Below are positions 27,278 through 35,428 of a stretch of DNA of 64,000 bases, piece after piece (within the stretch, counting starts at the first letter, position 1; each line of letters begins with the position of its first letter). The translations under genes and the position numbers were made by a program. The DNA lies in the NCBI GenBank assembly GCA_014873095.1, contig CP050848.1:5577850-5641849 (forward strand), given 5' to 3'. Under the pieces are notes generated by a model. The model did no database searches. It saw only the letters and a list, made by a program, of their open reading frames with translations, and was not told the DNA's origin. Origin of the DNA: Planctomycetales bacterium ZRK34. GTDB taxonomy: Bacteria; Planctomycetota; Phycisphaerae; Phycisphaerales; Zrk34.

Positions 27278-28495
27278 TCATTTGATGAGGTCCTGCATCG
27301 TGAGCACCGGCAGCAGCATGCCAAGTACGATCGTGCCGACCAGTGCGGCCATGACCATCAACAGCAGCGGCTCCAGCAAGGCCACCAGCATGCGCAGCCG
27401 GCGGTCCAGTTCTTTTTCATTGGTTTCGGCGACACGGATCAACTCGGCGTCCAGCCGCCCGGTCTCTTCGGCCACAGCAACGATCTCGACGACCGATCCC
27501 GGAAACAGCGCCGGGCACTGACCCAGACTCCGCGCCAGCGATTCGCCCTGCTGCACCTGATCGACCGCCCGATCGACCGCCTGGTGCAGTGTCTGATTGC
27601 CCAGTGCATCGCGAGCGGTGCGCAGCGCCGACACCAGCGGAACCCCCGCTCCCACCAGCGTGCCGAGCATGCGGCTGAATCGAACCAGTGCAAAACGTGA
27701 AATCACCACGCCCAGCGCTGGTGTCTTCAACGCCACCCGCTCAGCCCACAGCTTGCCCGCATCGCTGACCAGCGCGCGCCGAATCAGTATCACCACACCC
27801 ACGATCACGCCGAGCACGACCAGTCCATACTCGCGAATCATGTCGCTGATGCCCACCAGCACGAGCGTCAGCGTCGGCAGCGACGAACCAAAGTCGCTGA
27901 ATATCTGTCGAAACATCGGTATGAAAAACGTCAGCAGAAAGATCGTTACGCAGATCATCAGCGCCGTCAGAATCGCCGGGTAAATCATCGCGGCTTTGAC
28001 ACGATCCATCAGCTCACGCTCGCGGCCGCGCAGTTCAGCGATCTGTGCCAACACCACATGCAAAAACCCACCCTGCTCGCCAGCCCGCACCATCGCCACC
28101 TGAATCGGGGTAAAACACGCCGGGTGTTGGGCCATCGCGTCGCCGAGTCCGTCGCCACCGACGACCTGCTCGCGAATCTGTTCCCACAACGTGCGTGCTG
28201 CCGGCGATGAGGTTTCCCGTGACAACACCTGCATCGCGCGGCTCAGCGACACGCCCGCCGCCAGCAGGTTCGCCAGCTCGCGCGTGAACGATTCGACTTC
28301 ACGTGATTTCACTTTCGACCGGCCGGGCAGCAGCGCCTTGAGCCCCGGCGATGTGGTCTGGCGGGCTTCGATGCGCACGGGGTGCAACCCGCGCTCGATG
28401 ACCTGCTCCAGGGCTGCACCTTGAGCCGGAGCGACGACCGAGCCGGTGATCGACTGGCCTTTGTCATCCAACGCTGTGTAGGCGAACACCGGCAT
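27278..28495 (-). CDS. gspF: Type II secretion inner-membrane platform protein GspF
   Basis: A 405-residue polytopic protein starting MPVFAYTALDDKGQSITGSV, the standard GspF N-terminus. It has two repeated cytoplasmic helical domains (FTRELANLLAAGVSLSRAMQ; FSRMLGTLVGAGVPLVSALR) and three membrane spans (near residues 165-190, 215-235 and 375-395). The start lies two bases after the gspE stop; the long upstream extension is inside gspE. It is the membrane platform on which GspE acts. Confidence 0.95.
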   Translation of the reverse strand: MPVFAYTALDDKGQSITGSVVAPAQGAALEQVIERGLHPVRIEARQTTSPGLKALLPGRSKVKSREVESFTRELANLLAAGVSLSRAMQVLSRETSSPAARTLWEQIREQVVGGDGLGDAMAQHPACFTPIQVAMVRAGEQGGFLHVVLAQIAELRGRERELMDRVKAAMIYPAILTALMICVTIFLLTFFIPMFRQIFSDFGSSLPTLTLVLVGISDMIREYGLVVLGVIVGVVILIRRALVSDAGKLWAERVALKTPALGVVISRFALVRFSRMLGTLVGAGVPLVSALRTARDALGNQTLHQAVDRAVDQVQQGESLARSLGQCPALFPGSVVEIVAVAEETGRLDAELIRVAETNEKELDRRLRMLVALLEPLLLMVMAALVGTIVLGMLLPVLTMQDLIK

Positions 28496-28497
28496 GG

Positions 28498-30234
28498 TCA
28501 GGGCGCCTCCTGCACAATGGTGTCGCGCCCGCCGTGCGTCGCGGTTTCGTCCTTCGTGACGCGGAGCACTTCCTCGAGCGTGGTGCGGCCTTCGCGAATG
28601 AGCCGCCAACCGTCTTCGCGCAGGCTGCTCATGCCCTGCTCGGCCGCCACGCGCCTGATCTGCCCGGCGCTGGCGTGTTCGAGTACGAGCCGCTGAATCT
28701 GCTCGCTCACCGGCATCATCTCGAAGATGCCGGCGCGACCCATGTAGCCCGTGCCCTGACATTTGCGGCAGCCTTCACCGACGTTGAGTTCATCCGGCAG
28801 GTCCATCTCCAGTTCATCCCGCAACCGGCGGACATCGTCGATCGGTAATGCCCGCCGACATTCATCGCAGATCAGCCGCACGAGGCGCTGAGCGATGACC
28901 AGCTCCAATGATGACGCCACCAGGTAGGGCTCGACGCCCATATCGACCAGACGCGTCAGCGCGCCCGGTGCGTCGTTGGTGTGCAACGTGGAGAAAACAA
29001 GGTGGCCGGTCAGCGACGCCTGCACGGCGATCGAGGCGGTTTCCCGGTCGCGGATTTCACCGACGAGCACGACATCGGGGTCGTGACGCAGGATCGACCG
29101 CAGGCCGGCGGCGAACGTCAGGCCGGTCTTTTCCGAGACCTGAATCTGATTGACCCCGCGAAGCTGATACTCGATGGGGTCTTCGATCGTGATGATCTTC
29201 ACATCGGTGGAGTTGATGCTGGCAAGGCCGGCGTAGAGCGTCGTGGTTTTACCGCTGCCGGTGGGGCCGGTGACCAGGCAGATGCCGTGGGGAAGGTTCA
29301 GCACGCGGTGAAACAGCTTGGCATCGCGCTGGCCCATGCCCAGGTGCTCGAGCCCGAACAGCGTCGCCCCGCGATCGAGGATGCGCAACACGACCGCCTC
29401 GCCGTGCAGCATCGGAATCACCGACACGCGCACATCGATCTCGCGCCCGGCGATCTTCAGCTTGATGCGGCCGTCCTGCGGCAGGCGCTTTTCGGCGATG
29501 TCCAAATGCGAAAGAATCTTCAGACGCGACACGATCGCCGCACGGAAGCGCGACACCGCTGCGGGGATGTTCGCCTCGACGAGCACACCGTCGATGCGGT
29601 AGCGCACGCGCAGTTCATTCTCGAACGGCTCGAAGTGCACATCCGTCGCCCGGGCGCTGATCGCCTCGGTCAGCACCTGGTTGACAAAGCGAACGATCGA
29701 GGCGTCCTCAGCGGCAGACTCGAGGTCGACATCATCGCCCGGCCCCTGGTCGATGACCTGCAACTCATCGCCGGCCCGATCGGATTCCATCGACTGGATC
29801 GTGTCAGCGCCGACGCCGATGAGCTGCTTGAGCACGCGGTCGATCTCGGCCGACGGGGCCACCATCGTGCGGATGTCCCGCCCGCAGACAACTCGCATCT
29901 CATCAAGGGCGGCCCGATCGAATGGGCGCGCCGTGGCGACCACAAGCGCATCATCTTCGAGCCGCAGGGGCAGCAATCGATGGCGGATGAGTATGCGTGC
30001 CGGATACTGCTGCACAAACTGCCGCGTGGGTAGATCACCGTCCAGCGATGTCCACGGCAGGTCGAGCTCATCAGCCACAAAGCGCAGACGGGCGGGTTCG
30101 TCCGCCTGCGCGAATTCAGCGAGTGTGTCGTCGATCGGCCGCCCGGCTTCCCAGGCGGCGCGTGCCGAGGCCGCAGCCGACTCATCCATGAGCCCGCCGG
30201 CGACCAGCTTCGACAACAACACGTCAAGCACCAC
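28498..30234 (-). CDS. gspE: Type II secretion ATPase GspE
   Basis: A 578-residue hexameric ATPase that powers pseudopilus assembly. A GspE N-terminal domain (residues ~1-160) is followed by the ATPase core with VTGPTGSGKTTTLYAGL (Walker A), IEDPIEYQLRGVNQIQV (Asp box), LRHDPDVVLVGEIRDRETA (Walker B) and HLVFSTLHTNDAP (His box). A four-cysteine zinc site, CDEC with CRKC about 32 residues later, lies near the C-terminus. The start is GTG. It lies 23 bases after the gene for an LTxxQ-like protein. Confidence 0.96.
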   Translation of the reverse strand: MVLDVLLSKLVAGGLMDESAAASARAAWEAGRPIDDTLAEFAQADEPARLRFVADELDLPWTSLDGDLPTRQFVQQYPARILIRHRLLPLRLEDDALVVATARPFDRAALDEMRVVCGRDIRTMVAPSAEIDRVLKQLIGVGADTIQSMESDRAGDELQVIDQGPGDDVDLESAAEDASIVRFVNQVLTEAISARATDVHFEPFENELRVRYRIDGVLVEANIPAAVSRFRAAIVSRLKILSHLDIAEKRLPQDGRIKLKIAGREIDVRVSVIPMLHGEAVVLRILDRGATLFGLEHLGMGQRDAKLFHRVLNLPHGICLVTGPTGSGKTTTLYAGLASINSTDVKIITIEDPIEYQLRGVNQIQVSEKTGLTFAAGLRSILRHDPDVVLVGEIRDRETASIAVQASLTGHLVFSTLHTNDAPGALTRLVDMGVEPYLVASSLELVIAQRLVRLICDECRRALPIDDVRRLRDELEMDLPDELNVGEGCRKCQGTGYMGRAGIFEMMPVSEQIQRLVLEHASAGQIRRVAAEQGMSSLREDGWRLIREGRTTLEEVLRVTKDETATHGGRDTIVQEAP

Positions 30235-30257
30235 AGCAATACCTCGTCACAAAAAGA

Positions 30258-30851
30258 TCAGTCAAGGATGCCCATCGTCACAAGCGTGGCTTCCTGCCGC
30301 AGTGTCAATACCTCGCGCAGCGACTCGCGGGCGGCCTTGACTTCCTGCTCCTGTTTGGCGCGGGCGGCGCGAAGTGCAGTCATGGCGGCCTTGATCTGCT
30401 CGGGGGATGATTCCTTGTTCTCGACCAGTTCGTTGAGCGCACGGGCCTTGGTTTCGGTTTCACTCATCTCGCGCTGCGGGCGATCGTCATCGCGATCACG
30501 GCCTTCGGGGCCATCGGGTCCGCCCGGTCCGCGGCGGCCGAACATACCGCGCATCCCGCCGAAACCGCTGCGCATGCGCAGCTCGTTGACCTTGTTCAAA
30601 CGCGGCTCGATGACCGACCACTCATCGTCGCTGGCGGCGAGGCGTTCTTTCATCGCCTGGTTCATCCGCTCGCGCATACGCTTCATGAATTCCTCGCGCT
30701 GGGCGGGGTCGAACTGGCGGCGGCGGTCGCCCCGATCACGATCCCCACGGTCCGGTCGTTGATCGTCCTGCGCCCACAGCGGCATCGACAGCATGGCGGC
30801 GCCCAGCAGCACCATCAGCATGGTGCGAACATGATTGCGGCTCGACTTCAT
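30258..30851 (-). CDS. Exported Arg/Asp-rich helical protein of unknown function (Spy/LTxxQ-like)
   Basis: A 197-residue exported protein: signal peptide MKSSRNHVRTMLMVLLGAAML... ending near WA-QDD, a charged linker (RPDRGDRDRGDRRR), a long helical segment REEFMKRMRERMNQAMKERL, a Gly/Arg-rich middle (GFGGMRGMFGRRGPGGP), and a C-terminal helix pair rich in Glu, Ala and Gln (KARALNELVENKESSPEQIKA). It resembles planctomycete Spy/CpxP-like or LTxxQ proteins but has no clear LTxxQ repeat. It is between the LTxxQ gene and gspE, so it may sense or protect the envelope in connection with secretion. Function unknown. Confidence 0.7.
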   Translation of the reverse strand: MKSSRNHVRTMLMVLLGAAMLSMPLWAQDDQRPDRGDRDRGDRRRQFDPAQREEFMKRMRERMNQAMKERLAASDDEWSVIEPRLNKVNELRMRSGFGGMRGMFGRRGPGGPDGPEGRDRDDDRPQREMSETETKARALNELVENKESSPEQIKAAMTALRAARAKQEQEVKAARESLREVLTLRQEATLVTMGILD

Positions 30852-30891
30852 CGGTATACCCTTTGCCCCACTGGGGCGGTTGATGTTGGCT

Positions 30892-31422
30892 TTAGTCATG
30901 CGGCGGCGGAGGCGGGGGCGGCCCGTCGTCATCACCAGGCGGACGACGGCGATCGCGATCGCGCTTGTCGCGCCCGCCTTCAAACATGGCCCGGCGCTTG
31001 GCGATCAGCTCGTCATAACGAACGCGCTGCTCGTCGGTGAGTATTTCACGGGTCTTCTGCTGCGCCTGTTCAAACATCGCACGGCGCTGCTGATTGATCT
31101 CGTCGACGCGCTGATCGTACTCCGCATAGATGCGGTCGTATTCAGCCTTCTGCTCGGGCGTCAGCAGATCGACGACGGACTGATTGCGCTGTTTCGCCGC
31201 CTCGCGCCGCTGATCATCCATCTTGCGGAAGTTCTCGCGGCCCATGCTGGACCAGATATCTCGCATCTGCTCGCGCTGGGTTTCGGTGAGGTTCAATTCC
31301 TCGTCGAAGCCCCCGCGATGATGTCGCTCCGGCGGCTGGGGGCGCGTCGCCACCAGGCCCATCGCCGCGCCGGCTGCGAAGGTGACCACGTAACAGAAGA
31401 CGATCAACAGGCGCTTAGTCAT
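30892..31422 (-). CDS. Spy/CpxP-like LTxxQ periplasmic protein
   Basis: A 176-residue envelope protein with an N-terminal membrane anchor or uncleaved signal (RLLIVFCYVVTFAAGAAMGLV). It carries three LTxxQ-type motifs in an all-helical domain, LNLTETQREQM, LLTPEQKAEYDRIY and ILTDEQRVRYDELI, spaced about 40-45 residues apart. It ends in a Pro-rich tail (PPGDDDGPPPPPPPHD) with terminal His-Asp. The family includes Spy, CpxP and heavy-metal sensors such as CnrX, which signal periplasmic stress. It overlaps the anti-sigma gene by eight bases and is in an operon led by an ECF sigma factor, a context like Cnr-type sensing modules. Confidence 0.8.
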   Translation of the reverse strand: MTKRLLIVFCYVVTFAAGAAMGLVATRPQPPERHHRGGFDEELNLTETQREQMRDIWSSMGRENFRKMDDQRREAAKQRNQSVVDLLTPEQKAEYDRIYAEYDQRVDEINQQRRAMFEQAQQKTREILTDEQRVRYDELIAKRRAMFEGGRDKRDRDRRRPPGDDDGPPPPPPPHD

Positions 31423-31795
31423 GTGCGTTCTCCCGGTCCTGCCCGTGCAACTCGCTGACGATCCACTGGGCGAGGCGCGTTTCGGCCGGCGTGGCGGTCG
31501 ACGAGGTTTCGCTCGACATCAAGGCCACCGAATCGATCAGCGGTTCGGCGCTGGTGGCGGTCTGCACCGGTGAAAGCTGGCGGACGAGCATCAGCGAACA
31601 GACGATCAGAATCGCCGCGGCGATCGACGTCGCCCAGCGATTGATGCGCATGATCACGGCGTCGCCGAGTTCATCGATGCGCGTGTGCACCGCGCTGAGC
31701 ACGTGGTCCGGCAGCGTGCGGCGAGGCAGGTCGGCTAGCGCGACGATGCGGTCCGGGTCGCGATCGGGTGTTGGGTTGTGGCTGGAGTCATTCAT
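31415..31795 (-). CDS. Small single-pass membrane protein, candidate anti-sigma factor
   Basis: A 126-residue protein with a hydrophilic N-terminus (~60 residues, including LADLPRRTLPDHVLSAVHTRIDELG), one transmembrane segment (ATSIAAAILIVCSLMLV), and a ~45-residue periplasmic tail ending LAQWIVSELHGQDRENAHD. It has no zinc-binding anti-sigma motif. It overlaps the sigma-factor gene by eight bases and precedes the LTxxQ protein by an eight-base overlap, which is the usual place of an anti-sigma factor. The assignment rests on topology and context. Confidence 0.6.
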   Translation of the reverse strand: MNDSSHNPTPDRDPDRIVALADLPRRTLPDHVLSAVHTRIDELGDAVIMRINRWATSIAAAILIVCSLMLVRQLSPVQTATSAEPLIDSVALMSSETSSTATPAETRLAQWIVSELHGQDRENAHD

Positions 31796-32360
31796 GGCGG
31801 GTCGTCTCCGTGGAGGCGTAGTCGGCCAGTTGTTCCCGCATGGCCTGGCGGGCGCGATGCAGACGTGATTCGACGGTGCCGCGCGGGATGCTGAGCACCT
31901 CGGCGATCTGCTCGTAGCTGAGCCCGTCGAATTCACGAAGGATGAGAATCTGACGGTGGTCGTCGCCGAGTTTGTCCAGCGCGGACTGCACGTCGAGGCG
32001 AACCTGCTCAGGGCCGACCCCGGCGCTGCTGGTGCGCGTGTGCATATCCGGCTGGCGGCGATGGCGAAACTGATCGCGTCGCTTGCGATTGACCTGCCGC
32101 ACGAGAATGCCCCACAACCACGTGCGGAAGGCGGATCGATGTTCGAAGCGGCGAATATTTGTGACCATCGCCATGAGCGTTTCCTGGGTCACATCCTGGG
32201 CGTCGGGCTCCGAGCCCAGTAGGTAGACCGCGGTGGAGTAAAGCGAGTCGGCGTAGCGGTCGACCAGCGCGTGCAAAGCCTGCGGGTCGCCGCGCTGAGC
32301 CTGGTGGATCAGCGGCTGCTCCGCCGACGCCGCGCGTGGCTCAGCGTTGTCACGACTCAT
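31788..32360 (-). CDS. ECF-family RNA polymerase sigma factor
   Basis: A 190-residue sigma factor. Region 2 is LYSTAVYLLGSEPDAQDVTQETLMAMVTNI with the core-binding and -10 recognition helices, and ends at FRTWLWGILVR. A linker follows, then region 4 LREFDGLSYEQIAEVLSIPRGTVESRLHRARQ for -35 recognition. The start at MSRDNAEPRAAS is chosen because the upstream extension reads through a palindromic repeat. It leads the operon containing its probable anti-sigma factor, two envelope proteins and the gsp genes, so it likely controls secretion genes in response to envelope signals. Confidence 0.9.
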   Translation of the reverse strand: MSRDNAEPRAASAEQPLIHQAQRGDPQALHALVDRYADSLYSTAVYLLGSEPDAQDVTQETLMAMVTNIRRFEHRSAFRTWLWGILVRQVNRKRRDQFRHRRQPDMHTRTSSAGVGPEQVRLDVQSALDKLGDDHRQILILREFDGLSYEQIAEVLSIPRGTVESRLHRARQAMREQLADYASTETTRHE

Positions 32361-32416
32361 GTTCACCCGAGATGAGTTCCACTGAAGGGCGATTTTCTTC
32401 CATGCCTGGAAAAAAT

Positions 32417-32445
32417 ATTTTCGCCCAAGAACTGCAGAATGTGAA
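32417..32445 (-). promoter_or_regulatory. Possible promoter of the sigma/gsp operon
   Basis: On the minus strand TTCACA (32445-32440) and GAAAAT (32422-32417) are spaced by 17 bases. A GGAACT element, resembling ECF -35 sequences, lies closer to the start codon. Evidence is by consensus only. Confidence 0.35.
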
Positions 32446-32455
32446 ATCAGCACCG

Positions 32456-32525
32456 CTGCGGCACTCACCGCCCTCGGCTGTGTGGGCGCCATATTCAGCA
32501 CAGCCGGGGGCGGTGAGTGCCACAG
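32456..32525. repeat. Intergenic palindromic repeat, family B (copy 1)
   Basis: Two arms of 27 bases (32456-32482 and 32499-32525) pair with one mismatch in the inner 22 bases (GCACTCACCGCCCTCGGCTGTG and its complement), around a 16-base spacer. The core GCCCTCGGCTGTG...CACAGCCG(A/G)GGGC recurs at 63943-64000. It lies between the EF-P gene stop and the sigma gene start. Confidence 0.75.
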
Positions 32526-32547
32526 GTTTACAGCCGGAACCGGTCGG

Positions 32548-33108
32548 TCAGGCCCCGGCGCGGGAGACATACGAGCCATCGGCGGTCGAAACGCGGATGA
32601 CCTCGCCGATCGTGATGAACTGCGGCACCCGGGTGTTGAGGCCGGTCTCGAGGGTGGCTTCCTTGAGTTGATTCGTGGCGGTCGAGCCTTTGGGTTGCGG
32701 GGAGGTTTCAGTCACCTCCAGGTCAACGACATTCGGCAGATCAATCGCCACGGGCCGACCGTCATGGACCAATACCGTAATGTCGGTGTTCGGTTTTAAG
32801 TACATCATGGCATCGCCGAGCAGTTCGGTGTGCAGCGTGATCTGATCGTAGGTTTCGTTGTCCATGAACACATACCCCCCGCCGTCGGCGTAGAGGTACT
32901 GCATGGCGCGTTTGTCGAGGTTGACCTGTTCGATTTCTTCCCCGGCGCGCAGGCGCTTTTCAATCGACAGGCCGGTGATGACATTGCGGAGCTTCACCTG
33001 CACAAACGCCCGCAGGTTGCCCGGGGTCACATGCGTGAACTGGGTGATAATGAACAACGTGCCGTCGATGTGGACGGCCATGCCGGGGCGCAGGTCTGTG
33101 GATTTCAA
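32548..33108 (-). CDS. efp: Translation elongation factor P
   Basis: A 186-residue EF-P, which enters the ribosomal E site to rescue stalling at polyproline. The start is a TTG at 33108 preceded by AAGGAG nine bases upstream; this gives (M)KSTDLRPGMAVHIDG, the normal EF-P N-terminus. All three beta-barrel domains are present, ending STADGSYVSRAGA. In the domain I loop, where most EF-P have PGKGxAF or an Arg, this protein reads H-V-T-P-G-N31-L-R-A-F, so the modified Lys/Arg position is Asn. No EF-P modification gene is in the window. Polyproline substrates do occur locally (PPPPPPP in the LTxxQ protein). Confidence 0.92.
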   Translation of the reverse strand: MKSTDLRPGMAVHIDGTLFIITQFTHVTPGNLRAFVQVKLRNVITGLSIEKRLRAGEEIEQVNLDKRAMQYLYADGGGYVFMDNETYDQITLHTELLGDAMMYLKPNTDITVLVHDGRPVAIDLPNVVDLEVTETSPQPKGSTATNQLKEATLETGLNTRVPQFITIGEVIRVSTADGSYVSRAGA

Positions 33109-33145
33109 CGGGAAGACTCCTTGTCCGCGGAGCGCGGAGCCGGAG

Positions 33146-33174
33146 ATTATTTCCACGACATGATCAGAAAGCAA
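33146..33174 (-). promoter_or_regulatory. Sigma70-like promoter of efp
   Basis: Minus strand TTGCTT (33174-33169) and AATAAT (33151-33146) are separated by 17 bases, about 40 bases upstream of the TTG start of efp. It abuts the stop codon of the preceding gene. Confidence 0.45.
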
Positions 33175-33175
33175 G

Positions 33176-34591
33176 CTACCGGACGGTGGACCCGTTTCGG
33201 CGACGCATCAGCAGCGTGCCAAGGACTGCCAACAGGCTCGCGGACCCCGGCTCGGGGATCGTCGCCACGAGGATGCGGATCTGGTCGAGGTTGGAACCTG
33301 CCACACGCAAGGTGATGTCCAGCGTTCGGTTGTCGGGGTTCCAGATGACCTCGTCGACGTTGTTATCGTCGAGGCCAAGGTTGTCGGTGTTATACGTGGT
33401 CAACCCCGAGCCCAGCGAGCCGTGCGTGGCGATGAGGTCGCCATTGCCGGTGATGATGCCGAGCACTTCAGTGCTGAATTCGAGGGACACGTCGACGGTA
33501 TAGGCCGTCCCGCTGTCGTCGACCGGATCAAAGCTGAGGTAGTAGGTGTCGACATGCGTGCCCGCGGCAACCTGCCCGGCAACGGATTGGAACCCGTTGG
33601 TGTACGAGCCGGCCGAGACGATGTTGACATCGATATCCGACGTCAGTTCCAGGTTTTCCTGCTCGAGGAACAGGAATGCGTCGACATTCGACTCGTGCAC
33701 ATCGGTGTCGACGCTGGCGGGCGCCGGGCCGAGGTTGATATTGGAAAGCGAATGCTCGAAGACGCTGGGCGCCTGGGTGAACTGAGCGTCCAGGTCGTAG
33801 CGGTGTACGAGGTAGAACCCGACCTGCTCGTACTCGCGTTGCGTGAGCACGCGGTCGAAAAGGAGCACCTCAGCAACCTGCGCATTGATCAGATTGTTGT
33901 TGGAACCGTCGAGAGCGATGCCCTTGCCCAACGTATAGCCCTGATCCTGCAGATTGATCGTGTTGGATCCATTGGTGGCGCTGGTCTGTGTGCCGGCGAC
34001 TCCGTCAAGAGCGAACTCGCCCGAAACGTAAGTATGCGGCGAACTCATCACCCACGAGCCGACACCGAATTTCGTCGTGGAAAAGTCGTCGTTGTCGAAC
34101 AGGCGATTGCCGTTGTTGTAGCGGAAACCGGGGGTGCCGATGTCGATGCCGACGGACTCACCGCCATTGTGAGCGGTGATGGCGCCGAACTGAAGAACAC
34201 GGGCGGTAGCGTTCGAAGCGGGCGTATTGTTGTGCCGCGCCACCACGAAGCTGGTGAAGTCCTGCGCGCCGCTCAGCCCCAGCGACCCGGTAAACTCGTA
34301 GGCGCCCTGCCCGCCGAAGTTGACGACCGGCCGACCGTTCAACACGCCGGTGTTCCGCGACGGCCCGCCGTCACTGAGCGATGCATCCTGGCTGGTGTCA
34401 TCGCCGATGCCGCTGCCGGTGGCGGTCAGATCCTGCCACGAGTCGACGGTATTGCCGGAGAGCACGGTCACGTTGTCGGCCCGCAGCCAGAGGTTCAACC
34501 CGCTGTCGACTTCGAGCGTCGAAGCCCGCACCGGCATCACGGCCGACAGAATCATCGCGCCGAATAACGCTTGCATGACAAATTTGAACAT
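33176..34591 (-). CDS. PEP-CTERM sorting-domain protein with LamG-like domain
   Basis: A 471-residue exported protein, start MFKFVMQALFGAMILSAVMPVRA-ST, with GGAG eight bases before the ATG. Residues ~25-250 form a concanavalin/LamG-like jelly roll (LNLWLRADNVTVLSG...SWQDL; EVLLFDRVLTQREYEQVGFYLVHRY). A second beta domain follows (residues ~260-440). The C-terminus is the canonical sorting signal ATIPEPGSASLLAVLGTLLMRRRNGSTVR: PEP motif, hydrophobic helix, basic tail. It is probably anchored at the surface by an exosortase encoded elsewhere. It has its own promoter at 34652-34680. Confidence 0.85.
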   Translation of the reverse strand: MFKFVMQALFGAMILSAVMPVRASTLEVDSGLNLWLRADNVTVLSGNTVDSWQDLTATGSGIGDDTSQDASLSDGGPSRNTGVLNGRPVVNFGGQGAYEFTGSLGLSGAQDFTSFVVARHNNTPASNATARVLQFGAITAHNGGESVGIDIGTPGFRYNNGNRLFDNDDFSTTKFGVGSWVMSSPHTYVSGEFALDGVAGTQTSATNGSNTINLQDQGYTLGKGIALDGSNNNLINAQVAEVLLFDRVLTQREYEQVGFYLVHRYDLDAQFTQAPSVFEHSLSNINLGPAPASVDTDVHESNVDAFLFLEQENLELTSDIDVNIVSAGSYTNGFQSVAGQVAAGTHVDTYYLSFDPVDDSGTAYTVDVSLEFSTEVLGIITGNGDLIATHGSLGSGLTTYNTDNLGLDDNNVDEVIWNPDNRTLDITLRVAGSNLDQIRILVATIPEPGSASLLAVLGTLLMRRRNGSTVR

Positions 34592-34651
34592 GGTGTATCT
34601 CCTCAATCTGCGAATCGATCGTCGTAGCATCGAACGAATTCTCGAAGCACC

Positions 34652-34680
34652 AATATAGCAATTTGAGCCTGAAAACACAA
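34652..34680 (-). promoter_or_regulatory. Sigma70-like promoter of the PEP-CTERM/LamG gene
   Basis: Minus strand TTGTGT (34680-34675) and TATATT (34657-34652) with 17-base spacing, inside an AT-rich patch of an otherwise GC-rich region. It would start transcription near 34645, about 55 bases before the ATG. This separates the PEP-CTERM gene from the upstream pseudopilin gene. Confidence 0.6.
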
Positions 34681-34703
34681 GCTTTTTGGCACAGCACAAG
34701 CGT

Positions 34704-35408
34704 TTACCAGAAGCCGCGGATATTACCACCGCCGCTGGCCGCCTTATGGGCAGACATGTCGCTCTGGGGCTTCCAGGAGACCGATCCGTCGAGGTGGCTC
34801 TGATTGCCGCCTTCGGAACCGATGTCTTCCGGGTTATCGTGTTGCGCCCCCTGCACCTGCCCGATCGACCCGTGCGAACTGCTGGCGATCGCCGGGGTGA
34901 CCGTGCCGGATTCGATCAGGTCGGCGGCCACGACCCACATGCCCGGGTCGTTGAGCGCCTGGGGGCTGCGCCAGGGCGTGTACGGCGCGTAGTTCCAGAT
35001 CGATTCGTCGCGCCCCATCATCGTGTAATACGTGATGCGGATCGGCTGAGAGCCGATGTCCTCACGAATGAATTCCACCCCGCGGTCCGGGCATAAAAAC
35101 GTCTTGAGGTCCAGGCCGAGGCCTTCGCGGTAGTAATCGTAGATGGTGCGGTTGATCCAACTGATGTGGTCGACGCGCGTGGAAAGCGAAGCGCTCACAC
35201 CATTGCGATCCATGCGCGGCAGCAGTTGGCGCTGGGTCTGTGCGTACATGACCGCCCCGAGCGTGATCTGACGCAGATTCGACGAACAACTCGTCCGCCG
35301 GGCCAGCTCGCGCGCCTTGCTCAGCGACGGCAGCAGGATCGAAATCAACAGCGCGATGATCGACACGACCACCAGCAGCTCAATCAGCGTGAAAGCTTTA
35401 CGGCGCAT
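34704..35408 (-). CDS. Prepilin-leader pseudopilin-like protein (planctomycete type)
   Basis: A 234-residue protein starting MRRKA-FTLIELLVVVSIIALLISILLPSLSKARELARR (shown here in part); Ala at -1 and Glu at +5. GAGG lies just before this ATG; an ATG at 35432 overlapping the upstream stop (ATGA) would add eight residues. The globular domain has FLCPDRG, MGRDESIWNYAPYTPW, and the terminal SHLDGSVSW...GFW, typical of planctomycete single-helix pseudopilins. It follows a LamG gene, matching the arrangement of the pseudopilin at 15750-16511. Role in surface assembly is inferred. Confidence 0.85.
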   Translation of the reverse strand: MRRKAFTLIELLVVVSIIALLISILLPSLSKARELARRTSCSSNLRQITLGAVMYAQTQRQLLPRMDRNGVSASLSTRVDHISWINRTIYDYYREGLGLDLKTFLCPDRGVEFIREDIGSQPIRITYYTMMGRDESIWNYAPYTPWRSPQALNDPGMWVVAADLIESGTVTPAIASSSHGSIGQVQGAQHDNPEDIGSEGGNQSHLDGSVSWKPQSDMSAHKAASGGGNIRGFW

Positions 35409-35428
35409 CAACACCTCATCGGTTTCGA

